This document shows, piece after piece, positions 7,196 through 13,624 of a stretch of 13,624 nt of DNA. Position 1 is the first letter of the stretch, and each line of letters begins with the position of its first letter. The DNA comes from Blastocatellia bacterium (GTDB lineage Bacteria; Acidobacteriota; Blastocatellia; Chloracidobacteriales; JADJPF01): positions 1 to 13,624 of the forward strand of contig JAEUQL010000042.1 in assembly GCA_016789295.1 (NCBI GenBank), given 5' to 3'. The notes under the pieces are model-generated. The model ran no database searches and was not told where the DNA came from. It was given only the letters and a program-made list of their open reading frames with translations. The position numbers were made by a program, and so were the translations under genes.

Positions 7196-8401
7196 CTATT
7201 TTAGTTCCAAACCATCTTCTAGTTTGTCTGGTGTTTCGCATAAGATGACCTGCTCTTCTGCTTTTACCCCTTCTACTATCTCTATAAGCTCCCCGTCTTT
7301 TTGGCCAAGGCGGACTACTCGTGCACTTACGCGATTATTGTCAAGTATGTAGAGTTTACTTAAGCCAGAAGCTGTTATTACTGCTTTTGCGGGAACAACT
7401 AGAGCAGGGAGGTTGCTAGAAAGGTTTATAGAAGCTCTGGCAAAAAGTCCTGGTTTTAGCTGCAGCTTGGAGTTATAGATAGTAGCTTCAATCTTCAGAG
7501 ACCTTGACTGTTTGTCTACTGAAGGGCTGAGGCGTGTAAGTTTTCCTTCAAAAGTGGAGCCAGTGATGCTATCGACCTGGAAAGAGACTTTTTGTCCGAT
7601 GTACAGATCATTTATATACTGTTCTGGAACATCTGCACGGAGTCTAAGTGGGTCTATCTGCACTATTCGAGCAACGTTTTTTCCTTTTGTAAGGTACTCT
7701 CCTTTGGATGCAAGCCGTTCTTTGATAAAACCAGTTATTGGAGCTTTCACTATGCAGTCAGAAAGTTGCTTGCGTGCTATGTCAAGTTGTGCACGAGACT
7801 GTGCAAGGGTTGCTCGGTAGATCTCTATTTGTGCCACAATTGCATCTAGCCTAGCTTGTACTTGATCGTACTGTGCTTTTATCTGGTCGTAAGTCTGTTT
7901 TGAAATATCACCTTTGTCTATCAGTTTTTCTGCACGCTCAAACTCTGCTTTGGCTTGATCCATGGCTGCTTTAACCTGTCGTACCTCTGGGTGCTCCTCT
8001 GTCTTCACAAAGTCACCATTTGGAGCTTTAAGCCTTGCTTCTGCAGAAGCCACAGTTGCTTCAGCCTGTGCAACTTTCATCTCAAACTCTCTTGTGTCGA
8101 GTTTGAGCAAGGTATCTCCAGTCTTTATTTGGCTACCAAAATCGAAATAAACTTCGGCTATTCGTCCTTCTATTTCGCTGCTGACGACAACCTCTTCCTG
8201 ACCTTCGAGAGTTCCTGTTATCTCTATAGTCTTGGCCAAAGAGCGCTCTATAACAGAAGTAAGTGTATAGCTGATCATTGAGGTTGGTGGTGGAGATGCT
8301 TTTGCGATAGAGGATGCAAGGGTCTGTTCTGGCTGTTTGCCAGAACACGAGACAAGTGATATGAGTAACGATACTACTACGAAATATGATTTTAGGTGCA
8401 T
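7196..8401 (-). CDS. RND membrane-fusion protein (periplasmic adaptor lipoprotein)
   Basis: This 401-residue HlyD/AcrA-type adaptor couples the RND pump to the outer-membrane channel. Residues 1-19 form a lipoprotein signal with lipobox L16-V17-S18-C19, so the mature protein is lipid-anchored, probably to the inner membrane. In order: first lipoyl half at ~73-104 (SSEIEGRIAEVYFDFGSQI), a coiled-coil hairpin at ~105-213, second lipoyl half at ~214-250 (CIVKAPITGFIKERLASKG), beta-barrel at ~252-330 (RADVPEQYINDLYIGQKV) and membrane-proximal domain at ~331-400. The full set of domains and the length are normal for AcrA/MexA relatives. The ATG at 8401 follows AAGGAGAGG (8414-8406). It lies 40 bp after the TetR-family gene and 13 bp before the RND-TolC gene, so the three are almost certainly one operon. 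There is no separate TolC gene nearby because that part is fused to the pump. Confidence 0.95.
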   Translation of the reverse strand: MHLKSYFVVVSLLISLVSCSGKQPEQTLASSIAKASPPPTSMISYTLTSVIERSLAKTIEITGTLEGQEEVVVSSEIEGRIAEVYFDFGSQIKTGDTLLKLDTREFEMKVAQAEATVASAEARLKAPNGDFVKTEEHPEVRQVKAAMDQAKAEFERAEKLIDKGDISKQTYDQIKAQYDQVQARLDAIVAQIEIYRATLAQSRAQLDIARKQLSDCIVKAPITGFIKERLASKGEYLTKGKNVARIVQIDPLRLRADVPEQYINDLYIGQKVSFQVDSITGSTFEGKLTRLSPSVDKQSRSLKIEATIYNSKLQLKPGLFARASINLSSNLPALVVPAKAVITASGLSKLYILDNNRVSARVVRLGQKDGELIEIVEGVKAEEQVILCETPDKLEDGLELK

Positions 8402-8405
8402 CTAA

Positions 8406-8414
8406 CCTCTCCTT
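8406..8414 (-). promoter_or_regulatory. Strong Shine-Dalgarno for the adaptor gene
   Basis: AAGGAGAGG on the minus strand puts GGAG 7 bases before the ATG at 8401. It is the best ribosome-binding site in the pump operon and fixes the adaptor start, within the 40-bp gap after the TetR-family gene. Confidence 0.8.
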
Positions 8415-8441
8415 AAAAATCAAGAGAAATCGATAAAACAT

Positions 8442-9125
8442 TCAGTTTATTGCTATAACTCCACGAAGAAATATATCTACAATCTCATTAGCCAGTTCCG
8501 AACTTGAAATATTCTGAAGCTCATTGTCTTGAAAAAGTTCACGCTGAATAGCCCTATGGCTCACTACTCCAAAAAAGCTTCTGGTAGCGTTTGCTGCATC
8601 CACATTGCGGAAAGCTTTTGCATCCACTCTTTCCTGTATATATCTAGAGAGTTTGTCACGAGCTGTTTTGCCTGTGGTATTTGCAAATGCCTTGGCCATT
8701 TCGTGTCCTTCCAAAGCGCAGAAGTAGAGCAGGCGGAGTAGACCTGGGTCTTTGCGATACATTTCGAGTATTTCATAAGCTAGAGTATAAAACACTCTTT
8801 CGTCATCCCTTCTCTGCATTGCTTCTTCACAGCTTGACCACAACTGCTTTAATGACTCGCTTGCTTTGTAGTTTAGAGTTGCAGAGTAGAGATCTTGTTT
8901 TGTAGGAAAATGGCGAAATATTATCGCTTCACTAACTCCTACCTTCTTTGCTATCTCTTTGGTAGTTGCTCCATTAAAACCTTTTATTGAAAAGACCGAC
9001 ATTGCACTTTCTAAAATTGCTCGACGCCTGTCTTCGCCACTCATGCGCTTTCTCTGTCTTGCTACACTTAAAGTATCTGTGCAACTGCGGTCTGTGTGTG
9101 CTGATATACTTTCTGTATGAGACAT
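8442..9125 (-). CDS. TetR/AcrR-family transcriptional regulator of the efflux operon
   Basis: This 227-residue protein has an N-terminal polar tail (1-~33) and then a classic TetR helix-turn-helix at about 36-82: RRAILESAMSVFSIKGFNGATTKEIAKKVGVSEAIIFRHFPTKQDLYSATL. The recognition helix is around SEAIIFRHF. The remaining ~140 residues are the variable, helical ligand-binding and dimer domain, with nothing that names the ligand. TetR proteins next to RND operons usually repress the pump and release DNA when a pump substrate binds. Being first in the operon, it probably also controls itself. A GTG at 9140 would add five residues, but it overlaps GGGAG (9138-9134), which is spaced 8 bases from the ATG at 9125, so I use the ATG. 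A 22-bp imperfect palindrome 32 bp upstream is the likely operator. Confidence 0.93.
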   Translation of the reverse strand: MSHTESISAHTDRSCTDTLSVARQRKRMSGEDRRRAILESAMSVFSIKGFNGATTKEIAKKVGVSEAIIFRHFPTKQDLYSATLNYKASESLKQLWSSCEEAMQRRDDERVFYTLAYEILEMYRKDPGLLRLLYFCALEGHEMAKAFANTTGKTARDKLSRYIQERVDAKAFRNVDAANATRSFFGVVSHRAIQRELFQDNELQNISSSELANEIVDIFLRGVIAIN

Positions 9126-9133
9126 AACTCGTT

Positions 9134-9138
9134 CTCCC
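9134..9138 (-). promoter_or_regulatory. Shine-Dalgarno GGGAG deciding the TetR-family start
   Basis: GGGAG ends 8 bases before the ATG at 9125. It overlaps the upstream GTG at 9140-9138, which makes that GTG a poor start. Confidence 0.65.
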
Positions 9139-9156
9139 ACAATGTTTCCGATTAAC

Positions 9157-9178
9157 TAAGTAAGTAATTACAAACTTA
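9157..9178. promoter_or_regulatory. Candidate TetR-family operator, copy 1
   Basis: This is a 22-bp imperfect palindrome centred between 9167 and 9168, with a perfect core GTAATTAC (9164-9171) flanked by AAGT and ACTT and outer T/A; 18 of 22 positions are symmetric. It lies 32 bp upstream of the TetR-family ATG, the expected place for autoregulation of the pump operon. A second copy with only three differences lies at 9618-9639. I could not identify a convincing -35/-10 pair around it. Confidence 0.7.
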
Positions 9179-9192
9179 TTGGGTGTTTATAA

Positions 9193-9292
9193 AGGCAGGA
9201 TAAGGTCTTTGGTTGAGTGGGTAGTTTAATTGCGTATATTTTTAATATTTTTATGATATTCCCACAAATCCGAGCTGGTCTTGATCCTGCCT
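9193..9292. repeat. Widely spaced 9-bp inverted repeat between luxR-type and tetR-type genes
   Basis: AGGCAGGAT (9193-9201) is the exact reverse complement of ATCCTGCCT (9284-9292), with 82 bp between. The region between the two regulator genes holds no other gene. A long RNA stem, a paired binding site or chance are all possible. Confidence 0.3.
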
Positions 9293-9296
9293 GTGT

Positions 9297-9313
9297 AAAA
9301 ATCTAAGATTTTT
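9297..9313 (-). terminator. Weak AT-rich hairpin after the LuxR-type gene
   Basis: AAAAATC (9297-9303) and GATTTTT (9307-9313) form a 7-bp stem with a 3-base loop, starting 2 bases past the LuxR-type stop on the minus strand. The stem is GC-poor, so termination may be leaky and the transcript may run into the TetR-family operon. Confidence 0.4.
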
Positions 9314-9315
9314 TG

Positions 9316-9573
9316 CTAAAAAAGTTCTTTAGGACATTGTGGTTCGACCAAACCCAGAACTATTGCACATTGAACTAGATGGGCTATGGTGTCTACCCGA
9401 AGTTTTCTCTTAATATTGTTGCGGTGTGCATCAGCAGTTTTGCGACTGATGCCTAAATTTTCGCCTATCTCCTTACTAGTTGCTCCTTCTGCAATCAGTC
9501 TAAGAACTTCACGCTCTCTTTCTGTTAGGAGATTGATCACATTCAGCTTTGTCTTCATTTTTGCTCTGCTCAT
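9316..9573 (-). CDS. Small LuxR/GerE-type DNA-binding protein (HTH domain only)
   Basis: The protein is 85 residues and consists almost only of a LuxR C-terminal (GerE) helix-turn-helix: LTEREREVLRLIAEGATSKEI at about 16-36, then GENLGISRKTADAHRNNIKRKL at about 37-58 and a final helix around HLVQCAIVLGLV. There is no receiver, PAS or autoinducer domain, so it is a stand-alone DNA-binding protein, unlike typical NarL-type response regulators of ~200-220 residues. No relic of a receiver is visible upstream. The ATG at 9573 follows GAGGG (9584-9580), spaced 6 bases. Its control region carries the second copy of the palindrome found upstream of the TetR-family gene, which suggests that the TetR protein controls it. 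It diverges from fur. Target genes are unknown. Confidence 0.9.
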   Translation of the reverse strand: MSRAKMKTKLNVINLLTEREREVLRLIAEGATSKEIGENLGISRKTADAHRNNIKRKLRVDTIAHLVQCAIVLGLVEPQCPKELF

Positions 9574-9617
9574 AATTTTCCCTCATAGGTTGATTTTGAT
9601 TTTTGATCTTATGACCA

Positions 9618-9639
9618 TAAGTAAGTATTTACTAACTGA
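9618..9639. promoter_or_regulatory. Candidate TetR-family operator, copy 2
   Basis: This 22-bp site matches the one at 9157-9178 in 19 of 22 positions, in the same orientation (differences at site positions 11, 16 and 21). Its own symmetry is 16 of 22. Both share TAAGTAAGTA on the left and the AACT half on the right. It lies 45 bp upstream of the LuxR-type start, in that gene's control region, and also faces the fur promoter about 137 bp away. Confidence 0.65.
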
Positions 9640-9775
9640 CATCAGAGAAGAAGGTTAACAGCCAAACCCCTAGAGGTCAACGGAAAAGTTGCCTAGATGG
9701 TTCAGAGAAGTTGCAGTTATTGAGTAACTTTTTTTACTAAAAACTGCCAGTTAGGATACTTTACTCAGTTGGTGT

Positions 9776-9804
9776 TTGACATTCAGTTCTGTTACGGTTA
9801 CTTT
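9776..9804 (+). promoter_or_regulatory. Likely sigma-70-type promoter of fur
   Basis: A perfect TTGACA (-35, 9776-9781) is followed after 17 bp by TACTTT (-10, 9799-9804), which keeps the three most conserved -10 positions. Transcription would begin near 9811, giving a leader of about 80 bases before the fur ATG. No clear Fur box overlaps it. Confidence 0.55.
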
Positions 9805-9870
9805 AAGCTGGGTGGCCAAGGATGGCAGCTTTCAATCGAGCAACCCAAAGCAAGGAGATTTTAAAGTAGA

Positions 9871-9876
9871 GAGGAG
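9871..9876 (+). promoter_or_regulatory. Shine-Dalgarno of fur, displaced by a duplication
   Basis: GAGGAG is ideally spaced for the ATG at 9881, which is out of frame with fur. It is 14 bases from the in-frame fur ATG at 9891. The extra 10 bases are a tandem duplication (9878-9897). Confidence 0.6.
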
Positions 9877-9877
9877 T

Positions 9878-9897
9878 GTTATGGGACGTTATGGGAG
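9878..9897 (+). repeat. 10-bp tandem duplication across the fur start codon
   Basis: GTTATGGGAC (9878-9887) is followed directly by GTTATGGGAG (9888-9897), identical in 9 of 10 bases. Each unit contains an ATG. Because 10 is not a multiple of 3, the two ATGs are in different frames and only the second opens fur. Confidence 0.85.
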
Positions 9898-9919
9898 AAG
9901 AGAAGGAGATTTTTCATAA
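9881..9919 (+). CDS. 12-codon ORF overlapping the fur start
   Basis: The ATG at 9881 has the best Shine-Dalgarno here and opens a 12-residue frame, MGRYGRREGDFS, ending at TAA 9917-9919, inside fur and in another frame. It may be translated as an upstream peptide that lowers or couples fur translation, or be a by-product of the 10-bp duplication. Nothing shows that the peptide itself has a role. Confidence 0.3.
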   Translation: MGRYGRREGDFS

Positions 9920-10355
9920 TCATCTTAAAAAGACTGGTTTGAAGAAGACCGACCAGCGCGACTTAATACTCGACGTGTTCATAGAAACAGAAGGGCACGT
10001 TTCTGTAGAAGAACTCTACGATCTAGTAAAAAGACGCGACCCGTCAGTTGGATTTACAACTATCTACAGAACAATGAAGTTGATTCAAGATGCTGGCCTT
10101 GCACGTGAAGTCAGATTTATAGATGGACGTACTCGCTACGAACACGACTATAAGCACCCACACCACGATCACCTGATCTGCACTGAATGTAATGGACTTA
10201 TAGAGTTTTTCAGTCCAGAGATAGAAGCTCTCCAGGAAGAAATAGCTGAAAAATATAACTTCAAGATCGTTGACCACAGCCACAGACTATTTGGTATCTG
10301 TTCTGTCTGTCAACATAATGCTCTGGCTCCAAAAAAGGTGAGCGCAAGGGGGTAG
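9891..10355 (+). CDS. fur: Fur-family metal-responsive regulator
   Basis: This 154-residue protein matches the Fur family across its length. The N-terminal winged helix (about 1-80) has LKKTGLKKTDQRDLILDVF and PSVGFTTIYRTMKLIQDAGLA with the recognition helix. The dimer domain has the metal-site sequence HPHHDHLICTEC, the later NFKIVDHSH and a closing GICSVC. The two CxxC pairs (CTEC, CSVC) are the structural zinc site, and the HHDH cluster plus downstream Glu and His belong to the regulatory site. Fur, Zur and PerR are hard to separate by eye; the HHDHLIC form favours Fur, so the symbol is a family-level choice. The ATG at 9891 fits family N termini. A GTG at 9876 would add five residues and cannot be excluded, because the Shine-Dalgarno is displaced. 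A sigma-70-like promoter lies at 9776-9804. It diverges from the LuxR-type gene. Confidence 0.9.
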   Translation: MGEEKEIFHNHLKKTGLKKTDQRDLILDVFIETEGHVSVEELYDLVKRRDPSVGFTTIYRTMKLIQDAGLAREVRFIDGRTRYEHDYKHPHHDHLICTECNGLIEFFSPEIEALQEEIAEKYNFKIVDHSHRLFGICSVCQHNALAPKKVSARG

Positions 10356-10454
10356 CATCTAACTGTAGTAGATTTCATGGAAAACGTAAAAAGCTATAAG
10401 ACGGCTGTCAAACGATATCTTCAGAGTTACAAACAGAATAGGTTTAGCTTAACA

Positions 10455-11648
10455 CTACTCATTTACAGCAGAGTTTCTGTAATCTAGCTTGAGGCTATTT
10501 TCAGAACCCTTTTTGTTAGGCTCTTTTTTACTGGTTGTTTTGATAAACGGTTTCTCACAGTATCTGAAAAAGACCCAAGCAAACCCAACAGCAAGAGGTG
10601 TAATTACAAACAGAGAAAAAAGCATTGAAGGAAGCTTGATAAATTTTAGAAGAAAAGCGTTTAGCAGAAGGTATTGATGAGTTAGATAAAGCGAATATGA
10701 AAATATGCCAACCGTTGCTAAATGTTTGATGAGCAGAGGTAGCTTTAACTCTCTTCTCCATCCATCTTCACTGAATGCTAGCCAGTTGATAAGAGCAAAA
10801 AAACCTACACCCCAAAGAGGATCTAATATCAACCATCCTAGATCGTGCCATAGACCAGATATTTTTGGTAAAAGTAATGTAAGCGAACCTGCTGCTGCAA
10901 GGGAGACAATGCTGACAGAAATATTTCTACTAATTTTGGGAAGTTTTGTTAAGCCAAAAAATGCTTCAACCCCCATCGCTCCAAGTGCCCAACTGAACCA
11001 ATGTGAAAGTGCTCCTTCTGCAAGTGGAATTGTGACCTTAAATCTGCTCTGCACAAAAGTACAGAAAATAAACCAGATAACTCTTGCACTGAAGCAGATA
11101 GTAAGTGTTTTTCCCCAACCAAACTTTATTCTTAAGAAGAGCAGAAGAAAATATGCAAGGTAGAGCTGTTCTTCTATTGCTAGTGTCCAAAAAGCACTAT
11201 TGATACTGTAACAAGTGGTTGGAGTAAAGTTATGTAACAATGTTAGGTGAAGTCCAAGATCTATAAGAAAATTACTATCAATCTTTAAACTTCCTCTGAG
11301 AGCATAAAGTGAGAGGTATAGAAAGACCGCAAACAGATAAGGTGGATAGAGCCGCCAAAGTCTACGCTTCCAAAAAGCTGTAAACTCTATTTTCTGGTCT
11401 GTCTTTTCTACTTTTGCTCTGACCCATTGTAGATGAATACAGAATCCAGAAATAACAAAAAATAGATAGACTCCACTATATCCAAAAGAGAAAAAACTGC
11501 GCACTACATATTCAGTTAATGAGTATATGCCTGAGATTTGGAATTTTGGGAAACTCCCAAGTGCATGGTAGACAACTACACTAAGTGCGGCTGCCCCACG
11601 TAGCGCATCTATACTCTGAAGCCTGCTGGAAGGTTTTTCTTTAATCAT
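10455..11648 (-). CDS. Membrane O-acyltransferase (acyltransferase 3 family)
   Basis: This 397-residue integral membrane protein of the acyltransferase-3 family (PF01757) would transfer acyl groups from a cytoplasmic donor to envelope carbohydrates or lipids. Visible family motifs are IDALRGAAALSVVVYHALG (13-31, with R17 and the conserved H28), FFVISGFCIHLQW (63-75), the basic FWKRRLWRLYPPYL (92-105), NSAFWTLAIEEQLYLAYFLL (150-169) and FSYSLYLTHQ (316-325). About ten hydrophobic segments fill the length, and the tail (about 365-397) is polar and lysine-rich. The ATG at 11648 has no clear Shine-Dalgarno, but the first motif begins only 12 residues in, so a later start is unlikely. It converges on fur with 99 bp between that shows no good terminator, and lies 128 bp downstream of the kinase-J-domain gene on the same strand. 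The acceptor cannot be named from sequence. Confidence 0.92.
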   Translation of the reverse strand: MIKEKPSSRLQSIDALRGAAALSVVVYHALGSFPKFQISGIYSLTEYVVRSFFSFGYSGVYLFFVISGFCIHLQWVRAKVEKTDQKIEFTAFWKRRLWRLYPPYLFAVFLYLSLYALRGSLKIDSNFLIDLGLHLTLLHNFTPTTCYSINSAFWTLAIEEQLYLAYFLLLFLRIKFGWGKTLTICFSARVIWFIFCTFVQSRFKVTIPLAEGALSHWFSWALGAMGVEAFFGLTKLPKISRNISVSIVSLAAAGSLTLLLPKISGLWHDLGWLILDPLWGVGFFALINWLAFSEDGWRRELKLPLLIKHLATVGIFSYSLYLTHQYLLLNAFLLKFIKLPSMLFSLFVITPLAVGFAWVFFRYCEKPFIKTTSKKEPNKKGSENSLKLDYRNSAVNE

Positions 11649-11776
11649 GGGTCTGAAAGACTCTTAGGGTAAATGATTGAACTCTCTACGTCTACTTTTT
11701 TAAACCATATGCTGACAAAGTAGCGGGGTAGCCAAAAATTCAGTTGTGAAGAAGTAGGTAGACTTGTAGCAGAAGG

Positions 11777-13624
11777 CTAAGAGAGGCTTCTTTTCGCTAT
11801 TGGGTGGTCTGGGGCTATCCTTAGACAGTTTCTAAACATTGCTTCGGCAAGGACGTCTAAACTGAACTTCTTTAGAAAAAGCCCAAATTCGGCGTAATAG
11901 TCAGCATTTTCTGGTGCCAGTTCTATGGCTTTATAGAACTGTTTTTCAGCTAAATCAAAACCTCCAGGTAGGTGTGCTATGGTTCGAGCCAGATTGAAAT
12001 GTATCTCGGCAGAACTAGGATTCTGCTTATATGCTCTCTCGAAATTCTCTTTAGCTTCTTGGTAACGTCCAAGCTCATACGCTCTCTTCCCCCTCTCTAC
12101 AAGTTCATCGAATAGATCGTATGTTAAAGAGGAGACCCTATGTTCTACTTTTGGGTTCGATACAGTGGCGGTAATATGCTGACCAACTTTTGATCTGTTC
12201 TCTTTTAGCGATTGATAAGCCTGGGTTAGGCAAGAAAAGATCTTTTCTAGGTCTGAGCGTAGCGTCAAATTATAGTTGAGTAATTGGGAGTTTCTATCTG
12301 GGTGGAACTTGCGTGCAAGTTGGTTGTATGCATCTGTAATATCGCGTTCCGTCGCATTTTTGCTGATTTCGAGTGTCTGGTAGGCGTCAGCAGTCTCCAA
12401 ACTACGGAGTTTACCTTCTACTTCATAACAGAAAACAGCCGCCGTAGAAAAGTCAAAATCTTGTGGAAGTGGGTTAGGAAGCTCCAGAATTCGGCTAACT
12501 GGATCAGCTCCTAACAGCTTACTATGAATTTGTGAGTCATCCGAAATTTCTAGCATTCGAATAGATAGAAGTGCAGCAACGGTTTTTAATGTCTCTTCTT
12601 CGGGTAGCCCTCCCATAGAAAGTAGCTCTTCTATAGACATTGCTGTATCTATGCGTGAAACTATAAAAGCTTCGTGTGGAGTAAGTGAAACTGCTTGATA
12701 AAGTAGAAGAGGGTCGGTGGTTGTTTTGAGTGGGCGGTCAAAGTCACCAAGCCACTGCTGTATAAGATCCATATTGTCAAGCCTTCTAATACCTTCGAAG
12801 ATAATATCTGCAGTTGAAAAAGGCATTTTGATTGCTTCATCTGGTGTTGTAATAGCTTCAAACTTATACTGTGAATCTACCCATTCAAAAGCCGAATAGA
12901 CAATACTCGATATGTGGTCTATTACTATTGGAACAAACTCTTCTATGGCTATTATTCCTAACTGTAGCAGTGCTATTCCCATCCTTTGACCTGTCTGATC
13001 AACAAACGTTGTTGCACGCTTAAAATCTTCTAAACTTATTCGACCTTGACGAAAAAGCCTCTCTCCTAACCTGTCTTCAGGTTGAGAGCTAGTAGCAAAG
13101 ACGATGCTACCTTGATCAAAATATATCGTTTTGGTTTTATCTGTAGATTTCAGAGAGATTGCTCCAGTAAGATTTTTCTGATAACACCTGAAAAGAAGTA
13201 CTGGAAGAGGAGTGAGCGAAAGAGACCCTTCGCAGATCTCTTCTGTTTTATAAATGGCTGTAATTATACTAGCTACGGCAGATCTATAGTTCTGGCCAGT
13301 TGCACTTTGACCTGTATGGACAATAGCCGTAGCAGTTGGTGGATCTTGGCTTCTGCTGATTATACTTTGCTGTAGCAAGTATGGAGAGCTTTCAAGCTCT
13401 CTAAGAGATGCTAGAAGTAGCTCGGTGTTCTGCAACCGGCGCAAAGGATCTCTTATTAAAAGACTGTTTATTAAGTCCACAAAAGGTCTGCTAACGATTA
13501 CGTGCCTTTCCCAGTCAAGCTTTTCAGTACGTTGTTTGGTCAGCTTTGTAGGGTGTATACCTGTCAATAGACGAACTACTGTTGCTCCTGATGAATAAAG
13601 ATCACTCTGAGTTACAGGCTGTCC
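11777..13624 (-). CDS. Ser/Thr kinase-DUF4388-DnaJ-TPR fusion protein, 5' end outside window
   Basis: The minus-strand frame is open to the window edge, so 615 residues are visible. Counting from the edge, residues 1-~75 are the end of a Hanks-type Ser/Thr kinase: SDLYSSGATVVRLLTGIHP (subdomain IX, D-x-x-S-x-G) and later SLLIRDPLRRLQ with the conserved late Arg. Residues ~130-275 resemble DUF4388/PATAN (LTGAISLKSTDKTKTIYFDQGSIVFATS, then LGERLFRQGRIS). Residues ~295-365 look like a helical or winged segment. A J domain at ~411-475 (AYQTLEISKNATERDITDAYNQLARKFHPD) has HPD at 441-443, and TPR-like repeats run ~505-613. A TTG at 13567 is in frame but lies inside the kinase, so it is not the start. 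The J domain implies contact with DnaK and the TPRs a protein partner; substrates are unknown. Confidence 0.88.
   Translation of the reverse strand, partial: GQPVTQSDLYSSGATVVRLLTGIHPTKLTKQRTEKLDWERHVIVSRPFVDLINSLLIRDPLRRLQNTELLLASLRELESSPYLLQQSIISRSQDPPTATAIVHTGQSATGQNYRSAVASIITAIYKTEEICEGSLSLTPLPVLLFRCYQKNLTGAISLKSTDKTKTIYFDQGSIVFATSSQPEDRLGERLFRQGRISLEDFKRATTFVDQTGQRMGIALLQLGIIAIEEFVPIVIDHISSIVYSAFEWVDSQYKFEAITTPDEAIKMPFSTADIIFEGIRRLDNMDLIQQWLGDFDRPLKTTTDPLLLYQAVSLTPHEAFIVSRIDTAMSIEELLSMGGLPEEETLKTVAALLSIRMLEISDDSQIHSKLLGADPVSRILELPNPLPQDFDFSTAAVFCYEVEGKLRSLETADAYQTLEISKNATERDITDAYNQLARKFHPDRNSQLLNYNLTLRSDLEKIFSCLTQAYQSLKENRSKVGQHITATVSNPKVEHRVSSLTYDLFDELVERGKRAYELGRYQEAKENFERAYKQNPSSAEIHFNLARTIAHLPGGFDLAEKQFYKAIELAPENADYYAEFGLFLKKFSLDVLAEAMFRNCLRIAPDHPIAKRSLS

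Larger units (their letters stand above)
9574..9890. other. Divergent regulatory region between LuxR-type gene and fur
   Basis: This 317-bp gap holds no gene beyond the 12-codon ORF described separately. From left to right it contains the second palindrome copy (9618-9639), a possible hairpin at 9670-9696 (CAAC/GTTG and GG/CC pairings), a short stem AGTTA/TAACT (9715-9729) followed by seven T, an 11-base near-palindrome AACTGCCAGTT (9742-9752), the likely fur promoter (9776-9804) and a leader hairpin AAGCTG/CAGCTT (9805-9831). The stem with the T-run would read as a weak terminator on the plus strand, although no plus-strand gene lies before it. Confidence 0.5.

Noticed and set aside
9386..9658. 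90-codon plus-strand frame opposite the LuxR-type gene
   Set aside because: It is antisense to a clear GerE domain and shows no Shine-Dalgarno or recognisable domain.
9907..9925. Fur-box-like ATAATCAT stretch near the start of fur
   Set aside because: It lies inside the coding sequence, matches the 19-bp box only partly, and the bases are explained by the FHNHL codons.
10356..10454. Possible terminator between the converging fur and acyltransferase genes
   Set aside because: Only a 3-bp pairing (AGC/GCT near 10391-10406) without a T-tract was found; nothing reliable is seen in this 99-bp gap.
10705..11163. 152-codon plus-strand frame within the acyltransferase gene
   Set aside because: It is antisense to a gene with all family motifs, has no ribosome-binding site, and its composition is that of a shadow frame.
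13565..13567. TTG as start of the DUF4388-DnaJ-TPR gene
   Set aside because: The frame continues upstream to the window edge and encodes a kinase subdomain (SDLYSSG), so this TTG is an internal leucine.

Overview
The window looks like chromosomal DNA from a Gram-negative-type bacterium. A lipid-anchored periplasmic adaptor, an RND pump and a TolC-type outer-membrane factor together imply a double membrane. Base composition is low GC (roughly low-40s % by eye). A Ser/Thr-kinase remnant joined to DUF4388/PATAN, J and TPR domains, a secreted protein with YxxGYxxG repeats, and a Fur protein of this type are together reminiscent of Acidobacteriota (Blastocatellia-like). That placement is inference from protein style only and is tentative.

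Layout. Bases 1-842 (+) hold two small membrane proteins, a DUF4190-like protein cut by the window edge and a CxxC-bearing membrane protein. Bases 1047-1574 (+) encode a secreted Asp/Arg-rich repeat protein, followed by a strong terminator that works on both strands. Bases 1684-9125 (-) are a co-directional efflux locus read right to left: a TetR-family regulator, a lipoprotein membrane-fusion protein, a 1598-residue RND pump covalently fused to a TolC-like outer-membrane factor, and a YceH (DUF480) protein. An 85-residue LuxR-type DNA-binding protein lies upstream (9316-9573, -). A Fur-family regulator (9891-10355, +) diverges from it. On the minus strand at the right end are a membrane acyltransferase (10455-11648) and the C-terminal 615 residues of a kinase-DUF4388-DnaJ-TPR protein running off the window.

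How it fits together. The adaptor and the RND-TolC fusion supply all three parts of a tripartite efflux pump from only two polypeptides. The fusion junction carries a signal-peptide-like helix ending in AFA|Q and has no ATG, GTG or TTG start of its own. A 22-bp imperfect palindrome upstream of the TetR gene recurs with only three differences upstream of the LuxR-type gene. This suggests that the TetR protein controls both its own pump operon and this small regulator. At fur, a 10-bp tandem duplication spans the start codon, so the best ribosome-binding site now leads into a 12-codon out-of-frame ORF. No tRNA, rRNA, CRISPR array, transposase or prophage gene was seen.
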